Below are positions 16,582 through 25,419 of a stretch of 64,000 bases of DNA, piece after piece. The stretch is from an uncultured Oscillospiraceae bacterium (GTDB taxonomy: Bacteria; Bacillota; Clostridia; Oscillospirales; Acutalibacteraceae): positions 9,612-73,611 of the forward strand of contig UQRL01000004.1 in the NCBI GenBank assembly GCA_900543555.1, given 5' to 3'. Every line of letters begins with the position of its first letter. Within the stretch, counting starts at the first letter, position 1. The position numbers and the translations under genes are program-made. Below the pieces are notes generated by a model. It was given only the letters and a program-made list of their open reading frames with translations. It made no database searches and was not told the DNA's origin.

Positions 16582-18474
16582 TTATAGGAGCTGGCACAGC
16601 TTCTGGGAAAAATCAGAGGGGTCTTCCAGGGAGATGCCCTCGATGAGCAGGGCCTGGTCATACAGCACCTCCGCGTAGAGCTTCAGCCGGTCCTTGTCCT
16701 TGGCGTACAGCTCCTGCAGCCGCTGGAAGATGGGGTGCTCCCCGTTTATCTCCAACACCCGCTGTGCTTTGATCTTCTCCTGGGCGGGCATGGCATTGAT
16801 GACCTTCTCCATTTCCGTGGAGATCATGCCGTCGGTGGTGATGCACACAGGATGGCTCTTCAGCTTGCCGGAGACCCGCACGTCCTTCACCTTGTCCCCC
16901 AGGGCGTCCTTCACGAAGGCCAGCAGGTCCTTGTTTTCCTCCGCAAGCGCCTGGGTCTTCTCCTTTTCCTCGGCGGACTCCAGCTCCAGGTCATCGGCGG
17001 AGATATTGCGGAACTCCTTGTCGTCGTACTTCATCAGCATGCGCAGAGCGAACTCATCCACGTTGTCCGTCAGGCACAGAATCTCATAGCCTTTTTCTTG
17101 AAGAGCCTCCGCCTGGGGCAGGCCCAGGATGCGCTCCACGGTCTCCCCGCAGCCGTAGTAGATGTACTTCTGCTCCGGCTTCATCCGGGAGACGTACTCC
17201 TTTAAGGTGGTGAGCTTCTTCTCCGCGGAGGAGGTGAACAGCACCAAGTCCTTCAATTCGTCCTTTTTCGCGCCGTAGTTGTCGTACATGCCGTACTTCA
17301 GCTGCAGGCCAAAGGCCTTCCAGAACTGCTCGTACTTCTCCCGGTCGTTGTTCAGCATGGATTGCAGCTCAGAGGCGATCTTCTTCTCCAGCCGGCTGGC
17401 AATGAGCTTCAGCTGCCTATCGTGCTGGAGCATTTCCCGGGAAATGTTTAGGGACAGGTCCTGAGAGTCCACCAGGCCCTTCACAAAGCTGAAGCAGTCC
17501 GGCAGCAGGTCGGCGCACTTGTCCATGATGAGCACGCCGCTGGCGTAGAGCTGCAAGCCCTTCTCATACTCCCGGGTATAGTAGTCCATGGGAGCATGGG
17601 AAGGGAGGAACAGCAGGGCCGTGTAGGTGGCGGCGCCCTCGGTGGAAGAGCGGATGACCTTTAAGGGGTCCTGCCAGTCGTAGAACTTCTCCTTGTAGAA
17701 GGCGTTCAGCTCATCCTCGCTGACCTCGCTCCGGGACTTCTTCCAGAGGGGGGTCATGCTGTTGAGGGTTTCCACCTCGGTGTGGGTCTCATATTCCGGC
17801 TCTTTGCCATCCACGCCGGTGCCCTCCTTCACATGGGTGTGGGAGACCTCCATGCGGATGGGATAGCGGATGTAATCAGAGTACTTCTTCACCAGCTGCT
17901 GGATGCGGAACTGGTCCAAAAACTCGCTGTAATTCTCGTCCTCGGTGTCGGCTTTCAGGTGCAGGGTGATAGTGGTGCCCCGGTCCGCTTTTGTCCCGGG
18001 GGTGATCTCATACCCTGCAAGCCCCTCGGACTCCCAGTGCCAAGCCTCGTCTGCGCCAAAAGCCCTGGTGTCCACGGTGACCCGGTCGCTGACCATGAAG
18101 GCGGAGTAGAACCCCACGCCGAACTGGCCGATGATGTCCACATCCTCCTTCTGCTCCGCCTCCTGCTTGAACTGGAGGGAGCCGCTGCGGGCGATGACGC
18201 CCAGGTTGTTGTCCAGCTCCTCCTGGGTCATGCCGATGCCGTTGTCGGTGATGGAGAGGGTGCGGGCCTCCTTGTCCACATCCAGGCGGATGAAAAAGTC
18301 CTCCCGGGAAAGGCCGGTGGCCCCATCCTCCAAGGTACGGTAATAGAGCTTGTCAATGGCATCGCTGGCGTTGGAGATCAGCTCCCGCAGGAAGATCTCC
18401 TTGTGGGTGTAGATAGAGTTGATCATCAAGTCCAGCAAACGCTTGGATTCTGCCTGAAATTCTTTCATTGCCAT
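16582..18474 (-). CDS. htpG: Hsp90-family chaperone HtpG
   Basis: The product is 630 residues, the normal HtpG length. The GHKL ATPase domain is at the N-terminus with [19 protein letters not shown] and [13 protein letters not shown]. The middle domain contains the catalytic-loop Arg in [10 protein letters not shown], and the C-terminal dimerisation domain ends QKLCQLL. It assists folding of client proteins in the cytosol. It is first of an operon with the CPBP protease and tadA. A hairpin at 18510-18524 lies just upstream. No HrcA (CIRCE) or CtsR site was seen. Confidence 0.97.
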   Translation of the reverse strand: MAMKEFQAESKRLLDLMINSIYTHKEIFLRELISNASDAIDKLYYRTLEDGATGLSREDFFIRLDVDKEARTLSITDNGIGMTQEELDNNLGVIARSGSLQFKQEAEQKEDVDIIGQFGVGFYSAFMVSDRVTVDTRAFGADEAWHWESEGLAGYEITPGTKADRGTTITLHLKADTEDENYSEFLDQFRIQQLVKKYSDYIRYPIRMEVSHTHVKEGTGVDGKEPEYETHTEVETLNSMTPLWKKSRSEVSEDELNAFYKEKFYDWQDPLKVIRSSTEGAATYTALLFLPSHAPMDYYTREYEKGLQLYASGVLIMDKCADLLPDCFSFVKGLVDSQDLSLNISREMLQHDRQLKLIASRLEKKIASELQSMLNNDREKYEQFWKAFGLQLKYGMYDNYGAKKDELKDLVLFTSSAEKKLTTLKEYVSRMKPEQKYIYYGCGETVERILGLPQAEALQEKGYEILCLTDNVDEFALRMLMKYDDKEFRNISADDLELESAEEKEKTQALAEENKDLLAFVKDALGDKVKDVRVSGKLKSHPVCITTDGMISTEMEKVINAMPAQEKIKAQRVLEINGEHPIFQRLQELYAKDKDRLKLYAEVLYDQALLIEGISLEDPSDFSQKLCQLL

Positions 18475-18539
18475 GGTTTCAAATTACTTCCTTTCCAATA
18501 TAGAACAGACAGCCCAAAGGGCTGAGTGCAAGCAAAAAA

Positions 18540-18908
18540 TCAGCGGCCCACCTGGAAGGGGCGCTCATCGTGGAAGCGGAGGTTGTTCAGCTGCTCCTTC
18601 TCCCGGATGGCCTCTTCCATGTCGATGCCGTAGGCCTCCGCCAGGCAAAGGGTGTAGTAGAGCACGTCCCACAGCTCCTCGTCCAAAGTGCCTTTCACCG
18701 GCTCCCCTGGGCCCCGAAACTGACCGTGAAAGATGGCGCGGGAGACCTCCCCCACCTCTTCCACCAACTTGAGGAAAAAATTGTGCTTCAACCGTTCCTC
18801 CTGGGCCTCCCGCTGGGGGCCTGGGGGCAGGCTGTCCAGGGCCAAAAAGCCCAAATCCTTCTGGCGCAGGTAGTTTTGCAGGTATTTCACCGTGGTGTTG
18901 CCATCCAT
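18540..18908 (-). CDS. MazG-like nucleotide pyrophosphohydrolase
   Basis: The product is 122 residues. The all-alpha NTP pyrophosphatase metal site is visible as KLVEEVGEVSRA (EExxE) followed by DEELWDVLYY (ExxxD). Such proteins hydrolyse non-canonical or excess NTPs in the cytosol. It follows the methyltransferase gene by 13 bases and is probably cotranscribed with it. The specific substrate cannot be told. Confidence 0.85.
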   Translation of the reverse strand: MDGNTTVKYLQNYLRQKDLGFLALDSLPPGPQREAQEERLKHNFFLKLVEEVGEVSRAIFHGQFRGPGEPVKGTLDEELWDVLYYTLCLAEAYGIDMEEAIREKEQLNNLRFHDERPFQVGR

Positions 18909-18921
18909 AAAAAGGCCCTCC

Positions 18922-19518
18922 TCACTGCTTTACGGCCGCCACCAGCAGCATCATGGGGCGCCGCAGCTCGTCCTTCATGCCGGGGAGGTCCATCATCCGC
19001 TGGGGCGGTTTAGGCTCCACCACCCGCCGCAGGGAAAAGCCCCCGGTGAGCAGGGTGTCCAGATAGGTGGTGAGGGTGCGGTGGTACTTCACCACATCCT
19101 CCCCCAGGAACACGGCCTGGCGCTGCCCCTCGTAAAAATAGCGGTCCACGGGGAAGTGAAGGATGTTGCCCTGCTCATCGTAGTACCAATCTTGATTGCC
19201 GTAGGCGGTGAAGATGGGGTGTTCCACTGAGAAAACGAAGTCCCCTCCTGGCTTCAGCCAACCCCGGACCTTTTCCACAAAGGCAGGGAAATCCGTTAAA
19301 TAGTGAATGGCCAAAGAACTAAACACCAAATCGAAGCTCTTTGGGGGAAAGTCCACTTCCTCTATGGAGGCGTGGACATACTCCACTTGGGGGAAATGGG
19401 TCTTGCCCCGGGCCACTTCCAGCATCTTTTCGGACAGATCCACCCCGGTGACGCGGGCAGCCCCGTGCTCCGCAGCATAGACGCAGTGCCAGCCGTAGCC
19501 GCAGCCTAGATCCAGCAC
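18922..19518 (-). CDS. Class I SAM-dependent methyltransferase, 5' part lost to a frameshift
   Basis: This frame (198 residues from the GTG at 19518) contains the SAM-binding motif I LDLGCGYG at its very start, motif II TGVDLSEKMLE, and a C-terminus typical of Methyltransf_11/25 enzymes (FSVEHPIF, WYYDEQGNILHF). The preceding ~45 residues expected in the family are present in another frame at 19506-19652. Adding one G in the AAGGAAAG run near 19524-19529 would join them as KGKTVLDLGCGYG. Either the gene is broken or the base is a sequencing error. The methylated substrate is unknown. Confidence 0.75.
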   Translation of the reverse strand: MLDLGCGYGWHCVYAAEHGAARVTGVDLSEKMLEVARGKTHFPQVEYVHASIEEVDFPPKSFDLVFSSLAIHYLTDFPAFVEKVRGWLKPGGDFVFSVEHPIFTAYGNQDWYYDEQGNILHFPVDRYFYEGQRQAVFLGEDVVKYHRTLTTYLDTLLTGGFSLRRVVEPKPPQRMMDLPGMKDELRRPMMLLVAAVKQ

Positions 19519-19652
19519 CGTCTTTCCTTAAAATCCGGCAGGAGCTTCTGTAGGTCTTCCCACTCTCCAGCGCCGGCCAGGCCTTGCTGGGAACGGCTCA
19601 TCTGGCTGTACTTCTCAAAAAAGACCGGGTCGTCGTAGCGATTCTCTTTCAT
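19506..19652 (-). pseudogene. N-terminal fragment of the frameshifted methyltransferase
   Basis: The ATG at 19652 follows GAGGTG and encodes 48 residues starting MKENRYDDPVFFEKYSQMS, the typical N-terminus of this methyltransferase family. It then runs to a TAG at 19506-19508 because one base is missing. Together with 18922-19518 it would make a normal ~243-residue enzyme. Confidence 0.7.
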
Positions 19653-19698
19653 ACAGGGCACCTCAAAACCTCTTGTTCATCAAGATAGATTCAAATTT

Positions 19699-19727
19699 TA
19701 TTGTAATACAAAACCGCCCCTGTTGCA
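19699..19727 (-). promoter_or_regulatory. Promoter of the methyltransferase/MazG pair
   Basis: TTGCAA and TACAAT are separated by 17 bases on the minus strand, overlapping the mutS2 terminator. Confidence 0.55.
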
Positions 19728-19734
19728 AGGGCGG
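19704..19734 (-). terminator. Terminator after mutS2
   Basis: ACCGCCC pairs with GGGCGGT, followed by TTTTGTATT on the minus strand. Confidence 0.7.
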
Positions 19735-19765
19735 TCCTGGTTTCTTTACAATTTGGAAATATTCC

Positions 19766-22120
19766 CTATTTCAGCTCGGCAATGGTGACGCCGCTTTCCC
19801 CTTCGCCATAGGTGCCAAGGCGGAAGCTCTTCACCTGGGCGCACCGGCGCAGGTGCTGCTGCACAGCCGCCCGCAGGGCCCCCGTACCCTTGCCGTGGAT
19901 GATGGTCACCTGGGAGAGGTGCATCCGAGCGGCCCGGTCCAGGAAGCTGTCCACCTCCATCAGGGCCTCCTCCACGGTCTGGCCCCGCAGGTCCAAGCTG
20001 GAAGAAGCCTCTGGCGTGGAGACGCTCTTGGTCACAGTGCGGCCAGGATTCTTCTTTTTCAGCTGCCGTTTGCTCATCAGGCGGATGTTGTGCAGGGGCA
20101 CCCGGGTTTTGATGATGCCCGCCTGCACCAGCACCATGCCGTCCTTAGGCTCCTCCAGCACAGTGGCCTCTTTGTCGATATCGTAGAGGAGCACATCGTC
20201 CCCCACCACCAGGGGCCGGGGCAGCACATAGTTGTCATCCCGCCGCTGGTGCACCGGGTCGGAAGAGCTTTCCAACTCTTTCATACCGGAACGCAGGCGG
20301 GCTTTCTGCTCGGCAGAGAGCTGCTTGTTCTTCTGGCGGCGCAGCTCCTCCAGCTCATTGACCAGGGCGTCTGCCCGCTGGCGCGTCTTTTGGACGATCT
20401 GGGCGGCCTCCTGACGGGCGCGCTCCACCTCTTTCTTGGCCTGGGCCTCCGCCTCTTCCTTCAGGCGATCCGCCTCTTGGGCGCTTTGCTGGGCCTGGGC
20501 CGCGGAGGCACGCAGGGTTTCCAACTGGTCCTCCATTTTACGGCGGTCTTCCTCCAGACGGCCCACTACCTGCTCAAAGGCGTTGCTCTCCCGGCTGACC
20601 AGCTCCCGGGCCTGGTCTACGATGCGGGGGTCCATGCCCAGCCGCTGGGTGATGGCAAAGGCGTTGGACTTGCCCGGCACGCCGATCAGCAGCCGGTAGG
20701 TGGGCTGCAGGGTGGCCACGTCAAACTCGCAGCTGCCGTTCTCTACGCCGGGGGTCTGAATGGCATAGGCCTTCAGCTCTGCATAGTGGGTGGTACAGGC
20801 CAGGCGTACTCCCTTGCCCCGCAGCTCTTGGATGATGGCCTGGGCCAGGGCGGCGCCCTCCACCGGGTCGGTGCCGGCGCCCAGCTCATCCAGAAGGATC
20901 AAACTGCTGCTGTCCGCCACTTGCAGGATGCGGATGATATTCACCATGTGGGAGGAAAATGTGGAAAGAGACTGCTCGATGCTCTGTTCGTCGCCGATAT
21001 CCGCCAGGATATGCCGGAACACGGACACCCGGCTGCCCTCCCCGGCGGGGATCATCAAGCCGCACATAGCCATGAGCGTCAGCAGACCGATGGTCTTTAA
21101 AGCCACGGTCTTGCCGCCGGTATTGGGGCCGGTGATGATGAGGGCATCGAAGGTGTCCCCCAGGGTAATCTCTGTGGGCACCACCTTCTCCTTGGCGATC
21201 AGGGGGTGCCGGGCGGCGTGGAGAATGGTTTTCCCATCCTCCCCAATCTGGGGCACCACAGCCTTCATCTTGTAGGCCACCTGGGCCTTGGCGAAGATCA
21301 GGTCCAGCTGCACCGCGTAGTTGTAGCTTTCAATGATGGAATCGGCAAAGGAGCCCGCTTCGCCGGAGAGCTCCAGCAAAATGCGGGAGATCTCCTCCTG
21401 CTCATCGGAGCGGAGGACCCGGATCTCGTTGTTCAGCTCCACCACGCTCATGGGCTCCACGAACACCGTGGCCCCGCTGGCGGAGGTGTCGTGGACCAGG
21501 CCGGGCACCTCCCCCCGGAACTCCGCCTTCACCGGGACCACATAGCGTCCGCCCCGCTGGGTGACAATGTTCTCCTGCAGGTGCTTCTGGTGGGCGGGGG
21601 AACGGATGAGCTTGTCCAGCTGGTCCCGCACCCGCTGAGAGGCCGCACGAATCTTCCGCCGGATGGACGCCAGCGCCGGAGAGGCGTTGTCCGCCACCTC
21701 TTCCTCGCTGACGATGCAGGTGAAGATCTTCTCCTCCAGATACTTGTTGGGGGCCAGCACCTGGAACCGGCCGGTCAGGGCCGTGCGGACGCTCTCGCTC
21801 TTGCTCCACCACTGGGTCAACCCCCGAATGGTCCGCAGGGTGGCGCCGATATCCAGCAGCTCCCGCAGACCCAAACCGCCCCCCGCCTGGGCCCGGCGCA
21901 GGGGATTGGTGACGTTCTTCATGCCGTAGAAAGAGGGCGCGCCAAATTTGGCCATGGCCACAAAGGCGGCGTCGGTCTCCTGCAGGAGCCACTGGGCCTC
22001 TCCGGCGGTGTGGACCGGCTCCAGCTTTCGGGCCAGCTCCGCCGCATCGGCGCTGGAGCACTCTCCAGCCACCATTTCTAAAATTTTGTCAAGCTCTAAG
22101 GCTTTGGTATGCTTGTCCAT
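19766..22120 (-). CDS. mutS2: Endonuclease MutS2
   Basis: The product is 784 residues, the usual MutS2 size. It has the core/lever regions of MutS without the mismatch-recognition domain, an ABC-type ATPase (Walker A GPNTGGKTVALKT; Walker B LILLDELGAGTDP), a long coiled coil (~530-630) and a C-terminal Smr nuclease domain (LDLRGQTVEEAL, HGKGTGALR). It acts in suppression of recombination and in ribosome-collision rescue in other Firmicutes. ATG at 22120 with AAGGATC upstream gives the standard start. It is the last gene of the recO/era cluster. Confidence 0.95.
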   Translation of the reverse strand: MDKHTKALELDKILEMVAGECSSADAAELARKLEPVHTAGEAQWLLQETDAAFVAMAKFGAPSFYGMKNVTNPLRRAQAGGGLGLRELLDIGATLRTIRGLTQWWSKSESVRTALTGRFQVLAPNKYLEEKIFTCIVSEEEVADNASPALASIRRKIRAASQRVRDQLDKLIRSPAHQKHLQENIVTQRGGRYVVPVKAEFRGEVPGLVHDTSASGATVFVEPMSVVELNNEIRVLRSDEQEEISRILLELSGEAGSFADSIIESYNYAVQLDLIFAKAQVAYKMKAVVPQIGEDGKTILHAARHPLIAKEKVVPTEITLGDTFDALIITGPNTGGKTVALKTIGLLTLMAMCGLMIPAGEGSRVSVFRHILADIGDEQSIEQSLSTFSSHMVNIIRILQVADSSSLILLDELGAGTDPVEGAALAQAIIQELRGKGVRLACTTHYAELKAYAIQTPGVENGSCEFDVATLQPTYRLLIGVPGKSNAFAITQRLGMDPRIVDQARELVSRESNAFEQVVGRLEEDRRKMEDQLETLRASAAQAQQSAQEADRLKEEAEAQAKKEVERARQEAAQIVQKTRQRADALVNELEELRRQKNKQLSAEQKARLRSGMKELESSSDPVHQRRDDNYVLPRPLVVGDDVLLYDIDKEATVLEEPKDGMVLVQAGIIKTRVPLHNIRLMSKRQLKKKNPGRTVTKSVSTPEASSSLDLRGQTVEEALMEVDSFLDRAARMHLSQVTIIHGKGTGALRAAVQQHLRRCAQVKSFRLGTYGEGESGVTIAELK

Positions 22121-22190
22121 AATCTCGATCCTTACAGCAATGCCCCGGGAGAGGTCCCGGCCCATTGCCCGATAATATTTTTACAATAGG

Positions 22191-22268
22191 TTACGCTTCG
22201 TCCAGCAGCTCCAGCGGGCAATCCAGCCCAAAGGACGGCAGGCAGCTTCGTCCGCCGCAGCAATTCAC
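22191..22268 (-). CDS. Possible small cysteine-rich protein (25 residues)
   Basis: In the 180-base gap between recO and mutS2, AGGAGG is followed four bases later by a GTG. It opens a 25-codon frame (MNCCGGRSCLPSFGLDCPLE...) with four cysteines and an acidic end. The ribosome site and the cysteine pattern suggest a real small gene, but the spacing is short and no family is recognised. Confidence 0.3.
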   Translation of the reverse strand: MNCCGGRSCLPSFGLDCPLELLDEA

Positions 22269-22302
22269 AGCGCCTCCTGCCGGCTTTCCCTGAACGCCCC
22301 GC

Positions 22303-23046
22303 TTACAGCAGGCTGTAGTAAAAGTCCAAGGTCTTGGGCCGGTGCTGCAGGATCTGCATGGTATAGGCCTCTGCCGCAGCAGCCAGCTCCTGCCGGGCAC
22401 CGGAGGAAAGGTCAAAGGAGAAGATTTTTTCAAAGTCTGAAAAAACAATGTGGCGCATGGCTGTGAGAGCCGCCGGGGACAAGGGGGCGCAGGGGTCCCC
22501 ATTGTCGAGATAGCAGCTTTTACAATAGATTTCTCCCCGGTTGACTTTAAAGTACATGCGCTCGCTTTCATAGGCGCCGCAATGGGCGCAATAGGCAATG
22601 CTGGGCATATAGCCCGCCTCGCTGAGCATACGCAGCTCTACAATGGCTTTCAACACCGCTTGGGGCCGTGTCCCCCTGCACAGAAAGTGCAGGGCATTGA
22701 GCACCAGCCGCAGGAAATCGGCGGACTCCACCCCTTCGGGCACCAGCTCCACCGCCAGCTGGCAGAAATACTGGGCCAGGGCCAGGGCAGTGATATCCCT
22801 GCGCAGGTCGAAGAACACCTCGATGGGGAAGGCCTCGTTTACATTGTATGTATCCCGCCCCCGGGAGAGCTTCAGGCGGGAGTAGCACAAAAGGCCGGTT
22901 CCGGCGTTTTTGCTGTCCTTTAAATTTTTGGCCCGGCGGGCAAATGCCCGCACAACGCCCTCATCCCTGGTAAGGATGGTCACCAGGCGGTCGCTCTCCC
23001 CCACAGTCTGCTCCTTGATGATGAGCCCCTGGGTCTTCAGCTGCAT
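22303..23046 (-). CDS. recO: DNA repair protein RecO
   Basis: The product is 247 residues. An N-terminal OB fold begins MQLKTQGLIIKEQTVGESDRLVTILT. A helical region follows, with a zinc finger (CAHCGAY then CKSCY, ~150-180). It loads RecA at SSB-coated gaps together with RecR. The 5' end lies inside the 3' end of the yqzL-like gene. It is part of the conserved era-yqzL-recO order. Confidence 0.95.
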   Translation of the reverse strand: MQLKTQGLIIKEQTVGESDRLVTILTRDEGVVRAFARRAKNLKDSKNAGTGLLCYSRLKLSRGRDTYNVNEAFPIEVFFDLRRDITALALAQYFCQLAVELVPEGVESADFLRLVLNALHFLCRGTRPQAVLKAIVELRMLSEAGYMPSIAYCAHCGAYESERMYFKVNRGEIYCKSCYLDNGDPCAPLSPAALTAMRHIVFSDFEKIFSFDLSSGARQELAAAAEAYTMQILQHRPKTLDFYYSLL

Positions 23047-23167
23047 GCGGTGCCTCCCCGGCTGGACCTTTGCGCGCGTCCAGCCGATTTTTCATCTGCG
23101 AGTAATGGATGTAGTCCTCCACCCTGCCTGTCCGGCAAAAAAGCTCCCATGCTTGTTTCACATCCAC
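22961..23167 (-). CDS. YqzL-like small protein between era and recO
   Basis: The product is 68 residues. The first ~33 residues (MDVKQAWELFCRTGRVEDYI...) resemble the short YqzL family, which lies at this place between era and recO in Bacillus. The frame is longer than the family (~45 residues) and overlaps recO by 86 bases. GTG at 23167 is chosen because GGGGGA lies 7 bases upstream. The function is unknown. It is well supported by synteny. Confidence 0.65.
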   Translation of the reverse strand: MDVKQAWELFCRTGRVEDYIHYSQMKNRLDARKGPAGEAPHAAEDPGAHHQGADCGGERPPGDHPYQG

Positions 23168-23320
23168 AAAGACTTCCCCCTTCCAAAAGGGCAAGCAGCC
23201 CCTTCTACAAGAAGAGTATTTGCGGAAGTTCCCCGGCTATGACAGGAAAAGATTTGTTTGTTCGACAGGCTGCGCCATCATTCGCGGCCTGTTTGTGCTT
23301 ACCGCCCCCGTTGGCCGCCC

Positions 23321-24241
23321 TCAAAGCTCCAGATCCCTTTCTGAAAAGCCCAGGCTCTGCAGCGTCTCTGGGCGCTGGCGCCAGTCCTCCTTCACTTTTA
23401 CCCAAAGCTGCAGGTTCACCTTGCAGCCAAAGAACCGCTCCAAGTCCTGCCGGGCGGCCGTGCCGATCTTTTTCAGCATAGCGCCGCCTTTGCCAATCAG
23501 AATGCCCTTGTGGCCGGGCTTTTCGCAATAGAGCGTCACGTCGATATCCAGAATGCCGTCCCGGTCCTTCATGCGCTCGGTGACGGCCGCCACCCCGTGG
23601 GGGACCTCCTTGTCCAGCAGGCGAAGGGTCTTTTCCCGCACCAGTTCCCCGGCGATGACCCGCTCTGGCTGATCGGTGAGGGTGTCCTCTGGGAACAGGT
23701 GGCCGCCAGGCATGCACAAGCCTTTCAACTCAGAGAGAAGGTCCTCCATGCCGCTGCCATCCCGGGCGGAGACGGGCACAACCGCCTGGAAATCATACCG
23801 CCCTGCATACTGGGCGATCTGCTCCATGAGGACGCTCTTGTCCTCCAGCAGGTCGATCTTATTGATGGCCAGCACCGCAGGGATCTTCCCGCCCTGAAAG
23901 CGGCGGATGAGTTCCTCATCCGCTTTGGAGAGGGGGGCTCCCGCCTCTGTGACCAGCAGGCAGGCATCCACGCCGTCCACCGTGCGGGTAACCGACTTGA
24001 CCATGTACTCCCCCAGGGAGTTTTTCGCCTTGATAAGCCCTGGAGTATCCAGGAACACCAGCTGGTCCTCCCCTTGGGTGAGCACTCCCATAATGCGGGT
24101 GCGGGTGGTCTGGGGCTTGCGGGAAACAATGGCGATTTTCTCTCCCACCAGCCGGTTCAAAAGGGAGGACTTTCCCACATTGGGGCGGCCCACAATGGCG
24201 ATAAACGCCGAGCGCTCCTCTGGCAAATCCTTATGTTCCAT
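23321..24241 (-). CDS. era: GTPase Era, ribosome assembly factor
   Basis: The product is 306 residues. The G motifs are complete: GRPNVGKSSLLN (G1), TTRTRIMG (G2), LDTPG (G3), NKIDLL (G4) and SARDGSG (G5). The C-terminal KH domain (GILIGKGGAMLKKIG) binds the 3' end of 16S rRNA. It acts in 30S maturation. ATG at 24241 is the family-typical start (MEHKDLPEERSAFIAIVGRPN). It is in the phoH-ybeY-dgkA-era-recO series. Confidence 0.97.
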   Translation of the reverse strand: MEHKDLPEERSAFIAIVGRPNVGKSSLLNRLVGEKIAIVSRKPQTTRTRIMGVLTQGEDQLVFLDTPGLIKAKNSLGEYMVKSVTRTVDGVDACLLVTEAGAPLSKADEELIRRFQGGKIPAVLAINKIDLLEDKSVLMEQIAQYAGRYDFQAVVPVSARDGSGMEDLLSELKGLCMPGGHLFPEDTLTDQPERVIAGELVREKTLRLLDKEVPHGVAAVTERMKDRDGILDIDVTLYCEKPGHKGILIGKGGAMLKKIGTAARQDLERFFGCKVNLQLWVKVKEDWRQRPETLQSLGFSERDLEL

Positions 24242-24327
24242 AGTTTTATTCCCTTTCTGTACAGCACAAGGGGGCACCGCGGCAACCGCGGCGCCTCCCA
24301 AAGCTCACGATAATAACTCTACTTATT

Positions 24328-24837
24328 TTATTTCCCATGGCGGAGCCTGTCAAGGCGCTCTTCCACCCAAGCGGGCCCTAAAAAGACAAAACCCGCCGCC
24401 AACGCCAGGGACAGTGCCAAAAGCCCCAGCGAAAAGGGGTGGCCCAAAATACCCCAGAGAAGGCGCCAAAGCTCTGGGCGGAACAGGATGAACACCCCCG
24501 CCAGCAGCGCCCCCACGGCGCTGAGAAGTACCGCCCCTGCCGCCACATCCTTGACGAAGCGGATATAGCGGTTTTGATTTTTCTGCGCGAAATCACAAAG
24601 TTTTTCCACGGCGGTGTTCAGCGCTTCCGCCGCCATCACCGCGCCGATGGCCAGCACCAGGCAGGCCATCTCCCCCCGGCTCAAGGAGAGCTGAGAGGCA
24701 AAAAACAGCACATACACCGCCATTACCAAATGGATGCGCATGTTCCGCTCTGATTTAAGGCAGGCGCCAATGCCCCGAAAGGCATCGGCAAAGCTCTGCC
24801 ACACCCGCCGCTTGCCGGAAGGGCCGGTATTACTCAC
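24328..24837 (-). CDS. dgkA: Diacylglycerol/undecaprenol kinase (DagK type)
   Basis: The product is 169 residues. It phosphorylates a lipid alcohol, undecaprenol or diacylglycerol, in the membrane. The core has SFADAFRGIGACLKSERNMR, then three helices with the conserved EALNTAVEKLCD and VKDVAAGAVL. A further helix pair extends beyond the usual ~120-residue family. GTG at 24837 overlaps the end of ybeY by 8 bases, so the two genes are coupled. Confidence 0.9.
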   Translation of the reverse strand: MSNTGPSGKRRVWQSFADAFRGIGACLKSERNMRIHLVMAVYVLFFASQLSLSRGEMACLVLAIGAVMAAEALNTAVEKLCDFAQKNQNRYIRFVKDVAAGAVLLSAVGALLAGVFILFRPELWRLLWGILGHPFSLGLLALSLALAAGFVFLGPAWVEERLDRLRHGK

Positions 24838-25336
24838 GGTTATAGGTGGCGTAGCTGGCGCTGGCAGGCAGGCCCAGCTCCCGCATGACCTGCTCTTCCT
24901 TCTCCCGCATGCGCACCCGGGCCAGGCCGCCGGCCTCGTGGTCATACCCCAGCAGGTGCAGCATAGAATGGGCTGTCAAAAAGCCCATTTCCCGCTCGAA
25001 GCTGTGGCCATAGGTTTTGGCCTGCTCCATGGCCTTGGGCACCGAGATGACGATGTCCCCCAGAATTTTGGCGCCGGTCTCGTGGTTGGTGTCATACTGG
25101 CCGTTCTCTCCCATGGGGAAAGAGAGCACATCCGTGGGGGCGTCGATATTCCTGTACTGCCGGTTCATCTCTTGGATCTGGTCGTTATCTACAAAGGAGA
25201 CGCTGATCTCCGCAGAATCCTTAAATCCCTCCAGTTGGAGCACCGCGTGGCAGCAGCGCCGGATGAGCATGCGGATGCCCGTGGGGATTTTCACCGCTTT
25301 TTGCTGATTTGAAATGATGACTCTGATTTTTTCCAT
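24830..25336 (-). CDS. ybeY: Endoribonuclease YbeY, rRNA maturation
   Basis: The product is 168 residues. The zinc-binding HSMLHLLGYDH motif (H-x3-H-x5-H) and the family core APTDVLSFPM and GDIVIS are present. It processes 16S rRNA 3' ends and takes part in ribosome quality control. ATG at 25336 is taken as the start; a GTG nine bases upstream is closer to the AAAGGA site and cannot be excluded. It lies between phoH and dgkA. Confidence 0.95.
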   Translation of the reverse strand: MEKIRVIISNQQKAVKIPTGIRMLIRRCCHAVLQLEGFKDSAEISVSFVDNDQIQEMNRQYRNIDAPTDVLSFPMGENGQYDTNHETGAKILGDIVISVPKAMEQAKTYGHSFEREMGFLTAHSMLHLLGYDHEAGGLARVRMREKEEQVMRELGLPASASYATYNRE

Positions 25337-25419
25337 TCTCTGCACCGTTCCTTTCTCTGGGGCTGTTCCCGAAAAAATTTTTTACAACTCTTCTCCCATG
25401 CTTACGGGGAAACTTCCTC

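Noticed and set aside
15986-16678. Open frame on the plus strand through the 39-bp repeats
   Set aside because: Antisense reading of the repeat domain (GRRALGP repeats); no gene evidence.
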